A stretch of DNA of 13,563 nt from Clostridium sp. (GTDB lineage Bacteria; Bacillota_A; Clostridia; Lachnospirales; Lachnospiraceae), in contig JAMPAW010000087.1 of the NCBI GenBank assembly GCA_023666975.1, positions 1 to 13,563 on the forward strand, written 5' to 3'. This document shows, piece by piece, positions 7,412-13,563 of the stretch (position 1 is the first letter of the stretch; each line of letters starts with the position of its first letter). The translations under genes and the position numbers were made by a program. The notes beneath the pieces were generated by a model, which saw nothing but the letters and a program-made list of their open reading frames with translations, did not search any database and was not told the DNA's origin.

Positions 7412-7911
7412 ACGAAGTCCTCCAGTCTGGAAAAATCATCTAAAAAAATCACTTCGGACTTTTCAAATCCATTATTGATTGCATTTCTGCCTGCCATATA
7501 GGTAAAGGTTTCCCGTTCCTGTTCTGTGACATCACCATACACAATTACCTTCAATAAATTGTGCTTTCCATAGCGCAGGGTATGGTGCATTTGCTTTCCG
7601 CGGTAAGTGCTAAGCGGCGTGGAAATGCCAATGCTCCGGTCAAGAACATTTTTCACCATGGGGCTATATGTACCGTATAGATTTTCCGTAATAATGACAA
7701 ATTCGTCTGCCTGCCCGATCACACGGGAAGACTGCTGCAGGCGGTCTTTCATAAAACATTCCGCCGGATGCTTCGTCCAGCAGCCAAAACAGCCCTGACA
7801 GGGAGCATATTTCCCATCTGCATAAATGACCTCATCACATTTTCCATTCAGTATTTCATGATACTGTGTATCCAAATCGTGTAAAATTACTTTTATAATC
7901 CATTCCCCCAT
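7408..7911 (-). CDS. Flavodoxin family protein (NADPH-dependent FMN reductase-like) with a cysteine cluster
   Basis: A 167-residue soluble flavodoxin-fold protein. The strand IKVILHDL is followed not by the usual GSPR phosphate loop but by a short loop leading to PCQGCFGCW (residues 37-45) and C52. This C-x2-C-x2-CW...C pattern is typical of a subgroup of flavin/iron-sulphur-like flavodoxins. FVIITENLYGTYSPMVKNVLDRS (71-93) matches the second flavin loop and helix of the family. It is first in a two-gene operon with the membrane-tailed flavodoxin protein, overlapping by four bases. The start is uncertain: ATG 7911 lies about 20 bases after the predicted transcription start and has no Shine-Dalgarno sequence before it, while GGGGGA occurs within the first codons. 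Whether flavin or a metal is bound cannot be told here. Confidence 0.85.
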   Translation of the reverse strand: MGEWIIKVILHDLDTQYHEILNGKCDEVIYADGKYAPCQGCFGCWTKHPAECFMKDRLQQSSRVIGQADEFVIITENLYGTYSPMVKNVLDRSIGISTPLSTYRGKQMHHTLRYGKHNLLKVIVYGDVTEQERETFTYMAGRNAINNGFEKSEVIFLDDFSRLEDFV

Positions 7912-7936
7912 TCATAATTGCAGTTATGTAACAGAA

Positions 7937-7965
7937 ATTATATATTTTCCTGCCTGATTTGTCAA
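7937..7965 (-). promoter_or_regulatory. Perfect-consensus promoter of the flavodoxin operon
   Basis: On the minus strand TTGACA (7965-7960) and TATAAT (7942-7937) match the sigma-A consensus exactly and are 17 bases apart. Transcription should begin around 7930, giving a leader of only about 20 bases before the ATG at 7911. No operator repeat was evident around it. Confidence 0.88.
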
Positions 7966-8029
7966 TCGAAATCCACAGAATAACCACGGAAGAAATATAC
8001 AGTAATTTAGAGCGAATTATTTTTACCTT

Positions 8030-8197
8030 TCAAAGCTGTCTATTTTGTATACATCTGCCACCTGATTCGATTTGAATGCTTTTCATTTTCTCCATGGCAA
8101 GAAATAGTATTTCATCATCTGTGATAAGTGTATTATTACCATCAATGAACAGACAATTCCCATTTTTGTGACAAAATCTCAAAGGTACGCCGTGCAA
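8030..8197 (-). CDS. Possible small ORF overlapping the end of the nuclease-like gene
   Basis: A 55-codon frame, open from a TTG at 8197 to TGA at 8030-8032, in the +1 frame relative to the end of the upstream gene. Its final 38 codons lie beyond that gene's stop (8142). The translation (KNGNCLFIDGNNTL, DDEILFLAMEKMKSIQIE) reads like ordinary protein: mixed charge, amphipathic, no low-complexity bias. The start codon is weak and has no good ribosome site. It may be a small partner (for instance immunity) protein, the C-terminal remnant of a lost gene, or a frameshifted tail of the upstream gene. No family recognised. Confidence 0.3.
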   Translation of the reverse strand: MHGVPLRFCHKNGNCLFIDGNNTLITDDEILFLAMEKMKSIQIESGGRCIQNRQL

Positions 8198-9233
8198 TGA
8201 CTACATATTCCGTATTGGACCGTTTGCCATCTTCACCAAACCATTTTTTGCATTGGTGCATATTAATATAGGTTTCAAATGCTCGCATATAAGCTGCCTG
8301 TACCCGTGTCTGTGGCGCTTGTGCTGTGTAATACAAATACCCTCCATACATAGCGACAAACTGCCCCATTTTATCCTGCATGGAATCAACTTGTTTTCCT
8401 CCTACACTAATCCAATCATTGACATTATAAGCCGGTGCTTTTGGATCACTGCCTTTATGCAGGGTATCATGCCCGCTGGCAACTTTGGCAAGTTCCTTCA
8501 AGATATCCACGCATTCATCTACATCTCTTGCACCTTCATCTGCCGCCAACACATTCTTAATTTTGTCATACAATTCCTTCAACTTATCCATCCTGCGATT
8601 TACTGAAGCAACATCCCTTCTTTCACATTGGCTTTCGGAATCATCCAAAAGATAACCCCCAAAATCAAAATTACTCTCACCATGCAAATCATCAATGCGA
8701 AAATCAGTACCCGGTCCAATAAATATATTACCACTCATCCATTGACTTGCTGAAGCAGCCTCATCCGCATAATCCGCATCAGTTGAATCAATATATTTCG
8801 TCTCTGGTATATATCCCGTTCTATATTGTGCCGTTGCATTTGCAGAATCTACCGCTGCTTCTTCCCAATCTTTCAAATCAGCCTTTATTTTCTCATTAGT
8901 ATGCCTCGCACAAAAATTATAAAAAGTTTCTAACATATGTGCCGGTATTACATGATGACATGTCAAGCCTATTTGCATCACAGGCTTAGTCCCCTGTTTT
9001 CCCGCAGACAATGCCACTGTATCCTTCCTCAGTTGAAGCACATGTTTATCATAAACGGCCGACACAGACTGTCTAACTCCACCCTGTTTACACTGCACCC
9101 TTACATCATCATAGCAGTCTCTCGATAACTGCTTTGTTTTGGAATTAGCAGCGCCCGAAAAAACGGCATGATTTGCTAATCCGTTTTGTTTCACTGCAAC
9201 ATTTTTCTCTTTCCTGCTATTCTCTATATACAT
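8142..9233 (-). CDS. Hypothetical protein with HHxxP motif, possible His-Me-finger nuclease/toxin
   Basis: A 363-residue soluble protein; no signal peptide or membrane span, and no family named with certainty. Residues 1-85 are basic, polar and probably flexible, ending in TKPVMQIG. The segment CHHVIPAH (92-99), and later GNIFIGPGTDFRIDDLHGESNFD (168-190), recall the HHxxP...N-x-GP...R-x-DD layout seen in HNH/endonuclease VII-like polymorphic toxin domains, so H93/H94, N169 and D181/D182 are the residues to test. Residues 205-363 are helical and charged with no recognised motif. The start ATG 9233 has a GGGG-type site seven bases upstream and overlaps a short upstream frame by 17 bases. GC looks lower here than in the kinase gene. 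Gene reality is firm; nuclease or toxin function is inference. Confidence 0.62.
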   Translation of the reverse strand: MYIENSRKEKNVAVKQNGLANHAVFSGAANSKTKQLSRDCYDDVRVQCKQGGVRQSVSAVYDKHVLQLRKDTVALSAGKQGTKPVMQIGLTCHHVIPAHMLETFYNFCARHTNEKIKADLKDWEEAAVDSANATAQYRTGYIPETKYIDSTDADYADEAASASQWMSGNIFIGPGTDFRIDDLHGESNFDFGGYLLDDSESQCERRDVASVNRRMDKLKELYDKIKNVLAADEGARDVDECVDILKELAKVASGHDTLHKGSDPKAPAYNVNDWISVGGKQVDSMQDKMGQFVAMYGGYLYYTAQAPQTRVQAAYMRAFETYINMHQCKKWFGEDGKRSNTEYVVIARRTFEILSQKWELSVH

Positions 9234-9342
9234 TTTCTATCCCCATAACCATCTGTTCCACTTTTTCATCATTCCCAACCATAATCATACCGACATTTTC
9301 ATCATCCTTAATCGGCTTGATTCTATATTCACGATAACCCCA
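9217..9342 (-). other. Open 41-codon segment in frame after the histidine kinase stop, possible gene remnant
   Basis: Directly after the kinase's TGA (9343-9345) the same frame stays open for 41 codons to TAG (9217-9219). The translation begins WGYREYRIKPIKDD and continues NVGMIMVGNDEKVEQMVMG, which looks like real protein. The only internal ATG of use (9288) would give 23 residues and has a poor ribosome site. It overlaps the start of the nuclease-like gene by 17 bases. Likely the 3' end of a gene whose 5' part was lost or replaced, or a small coupled ORF; stop-codon readthrough is possible but has no supporting signal. Confidence 0.35.
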
Positions 9343-12300
9343 TCACCCCAGATACTGGCTCAAAACACGTAAAAACAAGTCGATGTCAATCGGCTTTGCG
9401 ATATGTGCATTCATACCGCTCTTCAAAGCTGTCTCCTTATCTTCCTCCATGGCATTGGCTGTCATGGCAATAATCGGAAGCGTTTCCACATCTTTTCGGT
9501 TCAGGGCACGTATCGTGCGTGTAGCCTCATAACCGTCCATAATCGGCATCTGTACATCCATCAGAACCGCATCATAGTAGCTTTCCTCCGACCTGCTGAC
9601 CATCTCCACTGCATCCGTGCCGTCCGGTGCCGTTTCCACGACAAATCCACTCTCCTCCAGAATAACCTGGGCAATCTCCCGGTTGAGTTCGATATCCTCT
9701 ACCAGCAGAATACGTTTACCGCCAAAATCAACCTTCGTCCACGGAACCGCTTCTTCCTTTTCCACCAGATTATTGGCAGACAGCAGGACGTTCTTTAAAT
9801 CCGACATAAACAGCGGTTTTGCGCAAAATGCGGTCACCCCTGCCTGCATGGCTTCTTCCTCAATATCTGTCCAGTCATAGGCCGTCAGGATAATAATCGG
9901 GCATTCCGTCCCCACAGCAGCACGGATACGCCGTGTCGTCTCAATACCATTCATCTCCGGCATCTGCCAGTCAATAATGTACGTGTGGTAGGGGTCCCCC
10001 TCGTTATGGGCACTCTCCGCCCGGTATACGGCCTCTCTGCTGGAAATCGTCCACTCGGAACGCATGCCAATCTGCTTAAGCATCCGGTTGACACTCTCAC
10101 AACTGTCACAGTCATCATCCACAACAAGCGCCCGCAGTCCATCCAATTCCTTGATTTCAGCAGCATCCCGATCCTTATCCTGCAGCTTCAGGCTCAATTC
10201 TACCTTGAACTCGCTTCCCTTGCCCTTTTCACTCTGCACCGAAATGGTTCCGCCCATCATCTCCACAATATTTTTCGTAATCGCCATACCCAGACCGGTT
10301 CCCTCGATACCGGATCTTGTCGTACTGTCCTCCCGCTCAAAGGGTTCAAAGATATGCTCTACAAATTGGGATGTCATACCCATCCCGTTATCCCTGACCG
10401 TAAAAATATAATCTCCATAACCTCTGTGGTAAGTCGTATGCTGCTGGATGCGGAAGCTGACCGTTCCACCTGCCGGAGTATATTTGATCGCATTGCTCAG
10501 CAGGTTCACAAAAACCTGGCTCAGCTTCAGGGAATCGGCAACCACATCCTCATTGGTGACATCGAAGGTATCAATAAATAATTCCAACTGCTTGGCCTTT
10601 ACCTGCGGCTGGATAATATTGACCAGATTGTGGGTAAGCTCCGAAATATTGCACTCCTGCTCCTTGATCTGCAGCTTCCCGCTCTCAATACGGCTCATAT
10701 CCAGGATATCATTGATCAGGCTGAGCAAATGGTTACTGGATGCCAGCACCTTTTGCAGGCATTCCTGTACCTGCGATTTGTTGTCAATATGGCTGACTGC
10801 AATCGTGGCAAAACCAATAATCGCATTCATCGGTGTACGGATATCATGCGACATATTGGAGAGGAACGTTGTCTTGGCACTGTTGGCATGCTGTGCCTGC
10901 ATCAGCGCATCCTGCAGCGCCTGTGTCTGTTCCCGCTGCTTTTGCACCTGTGCCGTAATATCCCTTGACACCACCATAACCATGATATCTCCTGTCCGTT
11001 CATCGGTTGTCATAATAAAGGACTGGCGGACACACATCGACTGCCCATCCGGTATGCCACCCCAATAATCCACACTGATTTCGGCTTCTCCCTGTTCAAA
11101 ACGCTGCTTTAAGCTCTCCAGATTCACCACCGAGTCATATTCCTCTATCGACTCTTCCAGAACAAACGCTTTCCACTTTTCAAAGCATTCCGAAGCGGAA
11201 CACGGCGCTGACAAGCCAACCTTCTCCAACAGGGATATCTTATCTTCGCCGATATTGCGTACAATATCCTGTTCAATCCGGTTCCGGGTAAGATTAAACT
11301 CAAATGTGCTAAACGCAGAGGAAGTAATTGCGATGCGGTACTGCCGCTCTTTGCGGTTTAACGTAGCCCGCTCCTTGTCCTTCTGCAGCTCCTGCAGCTT
11401 CAACTGCGTATTATCCTGACGGACAAACAAAATTTTGGATGCCTGTCCTTCGGTCCTGTCAAGGCATACGGCGATCAGAAGCTCCCACAATTCCTTTCCG
11501 CTGCGCATCACATGGCACTCATGCGTAAGGACATCATTTTCTGCCAAATGCTCCTTCATCGCATCCATTGCAAAACAGCTTTGAAATTCCTTCTTACCCT
11601 CTTCCTCAATAATATCCGCACTGTGAACCTTCAGGATATCGGTATACGGTCCCTCCATATCCAGTTCACGGCTTAACGGCCGTTCACCTGCCATATAGGA
11701 ATAGCGCCCTGTCTCCAAATCCACGGTGAGATACCGGGAGGAGAAAAGCGTATTTAGTCCCTGCAGCACGGAGCCGAACTGTTCATTCTCCTTTTCCAGC
11801 ACTTTCCGTGCCCGCCATGCCCGAACCAGCAAAAGCAGGATATAGATTACAAACAGGATAATCAGAATAACCTGTAAAATCATTCCTGTGCGGTTAGCCT
11901 CCCGCACCATCATCTGTGTCACGCTTTTCGGGAATGCCTGCACCAGAACATAATCCGTATCCGGCACATGCAGGGCACACAAATTGTCCGTCAGGCTGCC
12001 CGGCGCACAGATAAATCCTTTCTCATCCACCTCATCCCGAAACACAGCCCAGACATTTTTGGCAGTTTCCTCATCAATCACACCGGTATCCCGCAAAACA
12101 TCTGGCAGTAATTTATCCTGCTTCGCCCCATTTGAGGAGGCGATAACCTCTCCTTTCTTCGTACACAAGTAAACATCCGCTGTCTCTCCGAAATAACTGG
12201 TTTCCAGAATCTCCTGAAGATAGTCCTCGGCAAGATACAGTCCTAACAGCACTCCGGCAACCTCATCGCCGTCCCATACCGGTGCATAAAAGACCATCGT

Positions 12301-12738
12301 GGTTCTTCCGGTAATCCGGGAATTCAGCACCATCGTACCGCCGCTCTCCCCTCTCATTCCGGCCTCAAAATAATCCCGGTCTGCACTGTCAGAAGTCGTC
12401 CCGTCGGAAGTAAGATTCATTCCATCGGCATTGATAAAGCGCATGGAATCAAAATCGACATTGTTTTCCAGCTCCTTCAGCATATCAGCATCAATCTCCG
12501 ATGCTTTCATTCCCACACTTAGAAAATAGGCATAATTGCGCACCCGCCGCCCGGCATTGGCAAACTCATTACTGATACCCAGCGCAGTCTGGTGGGCTGA
12601 GTCCATCGCATAATTTAAGTTATGGTCTTCAATCTGCTTCCGGTTTGAGACGGCATACCACCGAAACAGCAGAAAAATTGCTGCCATCAATATCAATATG
12701 TATACTATGTTTTGCCAATTCTTTTTTGTTGTGTTCAT
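9343..12738 (-). CDS. Hybrid sensor histidine kinase with dCACHE sensor and two receiver domains
   Basis: A 1131-residue membrane sensor. A short inside start and first membrane helix (residues 10-29) precede an extracytoplasmic dCACHE-like sensor (about 30-280, with RDYFEAG 121-127 and VFYAPV 149-154), then a second helix (284-306). Two PAS-like regions follow (about 315-445 and 465-595). The kinase core has the H-box NMSHDIRTPMNAI with H631, N-box NLLSNAIKYT (746-755), DNGMGM (783-788), HIFEPFER (795-802) and GTGLGM (813-818). Receiver 1 has DDD (874-876), D923 and K974; receiver 2 has ED (1014-1015), D1061 and K1115, so both look able to accept phosphate. No HPt domain is present. Start: AAAGGAG lies eight bases before ATG 12738, which overlaps the stop of the upstream gene as ATGA. 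No response regulator gene is adjacent. Confidence 0.96.
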   Translation of the reverse strand: MNTTKKNWQNIVYILILMAAIFLLFRWYAVSNRKQIEDHNLNYAMDSAHQTALGISNEFANAGRRVRNYAYFLSVGMKASEIDADMLKELENNVDFDSMRFINADGMNLTSDGTTSDSADRDYFEAGMRGESGGTMVLNSRITGRTTMVFYAPVWDGDEVAGVLLGLYLAEDYLQEILETSYFGETADVYLCTKKGEVIASSNGAKQDKLLPDVLRDTGVIDEETAKNVWAVFRDEVDEKGFICAPGSLTDNLCALHVPDTDYVLVQAFPKSVTQMMVREANRTGMILQVILIILFVIYILLLLVRAWRARKVLEKENEQFGSVLQGLNTLFSSRYLTVDLETGRYSYMAGERPLSRELDMEGPYTDILKVHSADIIEEEGKKEFQSCFAMDAMKEHLAENDVLTHECHVMRSGKELWELLIAVCLDRTEGQASKILFVRQDNTQLKLQELQKDKERATLNRKERQYRIAITSSAFSTFEFNLTRNRIEQDIVRNIGEDKISLLEKVGLSAPCSASECFEKWKAFVLEESIEEYDSVVNLESLKQRFEQGEAEISVDYWGGIPDGQSMCVRQSFIMTTDERTGDIMVMVVSRDITAQVQKQREQTQALQDALMQAQHANSAKTTFLSNMSHDIRTPMNAIIGFATIAVSHIDNKSQVQECLQKVLASSNHLLSLINDILDMSRIESGKLQIKEQECNISELTHNLVNIIQPQVKAKQLELFIDTFDVTNEDVVADSLKLSQVFVNLLSNAIKYTPAGGTVSFRIQQHTTYHRGYGDYIFTVRDNGMGMTSQFVEHIFEPFEREDSTTRSGIEGTGLGMAITKNIVEMMGGTISVQSEKGKGSEFKVELSLKLQDKDRDAAEIKELDGLRALVVDDDCDSCESVNRMLKQIGMRSEWTISSREAVYRAESAHNEGDPYHTYIIDWQMPEMNGIETTRRIRAAVGTECPIIILTAYDWTDIEEEAMQAGVTAFCAKPLFMSDLKNVLLSANNLVEKEEAVPWTKVDFGGKRILLVEDIELNREIAQVILEESGFVVETAPDGTDAVEMVSRSEESYYDAVLMDVQMPIMDGYEATRTIRALNRKDVETLPIIAMTANAMEEDKETALKSGMNAHIAKPIDIDLFLRVLSQYLG

Positions 12739-13563
12739 CCATAAATCTCCTTTGATTCTGCCTGGCAGCACTCAATCATGCATTCATGCCGCTTTGACTT
12801 TTTATCATAGCTAATACCCACTAGCAATACGTTTCCCTGATATTCTTTTAAACTCTCTGTATATTTACGCTCCTTAATTTGTGCAATGGCACCCTTTGCA
12901 GACTGGTCATATTTTAACTCCACTACCATTGCGGATTTATCAGAATGCTTTTTCGGAATAAAGACAATATCCGCAAAGCCCTTACCAGCCGGAAATTCTC
13001 TGACTTTTGTATATTCCTTTACCGCATTATAGTATGCCAGCGAAATCACACAGCTCAAATCGTTTTCGTTGTTATAAGTCAAAATGGAAGTATTCTCCCT
13101 ATGCACTTCGTCTATCATTTCTGCCACAGTTCGTTCATCCCGCTCCCATGTTGCCCGCAAAAGCTGTTCTGACTTTTCAATCGAATGAATAATCTCCTTC
13201 CAGTGCTCTCCCTCTATTGCATTGCGAAACTCCCCCAAAATTTCCGTATTGGGAATAAACACCTCGGAAGCCTCACGGTCAAATGCCAGATATCCTAAAT
13301 GCACCAAAAGCGTAAGCACGTCATCCCCGCTGCCGAAAGTTATCATATCATTCTGGAATCGGTCTGTATTAACGGCAACTCTGCCTCCGCTAATCATCCG
13401 GACAACAGCATCCTTTAGCCCATCAAAATTCATATCGATATATACCTTCAATGCCTCATAAGTTTCGGTCTGTGTCCAGTAACTTGCAAATTCTCCCAAA
13501 CGCAGTGCATCCACTACGGACTTCGGGTTATAAATATGGGCTGCCCTCGGAAATGTATAGCCG
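12735..13563 (-). CDS. AAA-ATPase/PD-(D/E)XK family protein, C-terminal part (runs off right edge)
   Basis: The last 275 residues of a second member of the AAA-ATPase_like/PDDEXK_9 family. The frame is open to the window edge and begins with GYTFPRAAHIYNPKSVVDAL and then YWTQT, the middle motif of the family, so the GTG at 13514 is not the true start. The ATPase domain with Walker motifs must lie outside the window. The nuclease-like core is GFADIVFIPKK with its aspartate, then MVVELKYD (E-x-K), then IAQIKERKYTESL. It is only distantly similar to the complete copy at 3070-4767, so it is a different subfamily and not a recent duplicate. Its TGA overlaps the ATG of the histidine kinase (12735-12738), and the kinase ribosome site lies in its last codons, so the two are translationally coupled. 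Confidence 0.9.
   Translation of the reverse strand, partial: GYTFPRAAHIYNPKSVVDALRLGEFASYWTQTETYEALKVYIDMNFDGLKDAVVRMISGGRVAVNTDRFQNDMITFGSGDDVLTLLVHLGYLAFDREASEVFIPNTEILGEFRNAIEGEHWKEIIHSIEKSEQLLRATWERDERTVAEMIDEVHRENTSILTYNNENDLSCVISLAYYNAVKEYTKVREFPAGKGFADIVFIPKKHSDKSAMVVELKYDQSAKGAIAQIKERKYTESLKEYQGNVLLVGISYDKKSKRHECMIECCQAESKEIYG

Noticed and set aside
9403..11068. Plus-strand frames of 115-206 codons opposite the histidine kinase gene
   Set aside because: They mirror the kinase coding sequence, several overlap each other, and none has a ribosome site or family motif.
13512..13514. GTG as the start of the right-hand AAA-ATPase/nuclease-fold gene
   Set aside because: The frame upstream to the window edge encodes a conserved family motif, so the gene begins outside the window.
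1..13563. CRISPR arrays, tRNA or rRNA genes, insertion sequences, phage genes
   Set aside because: No spaced direct repeats, cloverleaf-like segments, transposase motifs or terminal inverted repeats were seen on reading both strands.

Overview
The window reads as chromosomal DNA from a Firmicute of the Clostridia, most likely a gut-type Lachnospiraceae. This is inferred from strong GGAGG-type ribosome sites, moderate GC, a BspA-like leucine-rich-repeat surface protein, two AAA-ATPase/PD-(D/E)XK family genes, a Na/phosphate symporter with a PhoU-like tail and a very large hybrid histidine kinase. No rRNA, tRNA, IS element, CRISPR array or phage gene was seen. All genes except one small regulator lie on the minus strand.

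Layout, left to right. (1) 1-370: start of a secreted BspA-like LRR_5 protein, running off the left edge. (2) 371-676: divergent promoter region with a 12-bp palindrome over the -35 box of the LRR promoter. (3) 677-961: XRE-family regulator, the only plus-strand gene, closed by a bidirectional terminator at 981-1011. (4) 4767 down to 1074: an AAA-ATPase/PD-(D/E)XK gene with its own promoter, then a 66-residue unknown protein and an unusual ABC-class ATPase (COG3044 type). (5) 6555-4870: Na/Pi cotransporter with PhoU-like domain. (6) 7911-6668: two translationally coupled flavodoxin-fold genes behind a perfect consensus promoter. One carries a cysteine cluster, the other a membrane tail. (7) 13563 down to about 8030: the C-terminal part of a second AAA-ATPase/PD-(D/E)XK protein overlapping by ATGA a dCACHE hybrid histidine kinase with two receiver domains, followed by a low-GC segment. 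That segment holds a gene for a possible His-Me-finger nuclease or toxin, with a short overlapping open frame at each end.

How the genes may work together. The LRR gene is plausibly controlled by the divergent XRE protein. The flavodoxin pair looks like one small redox operon. The kinase and its coupled ATPase/nuclease-fold partner are co-translated. Whether the downstream nuclease-like gene belongs to the same transcript is open, but no terminator is visible between them. That last segment is the least explained part of the window and the best place to look for something new. Domain assignments come from motifs read by eye, not from a database search.
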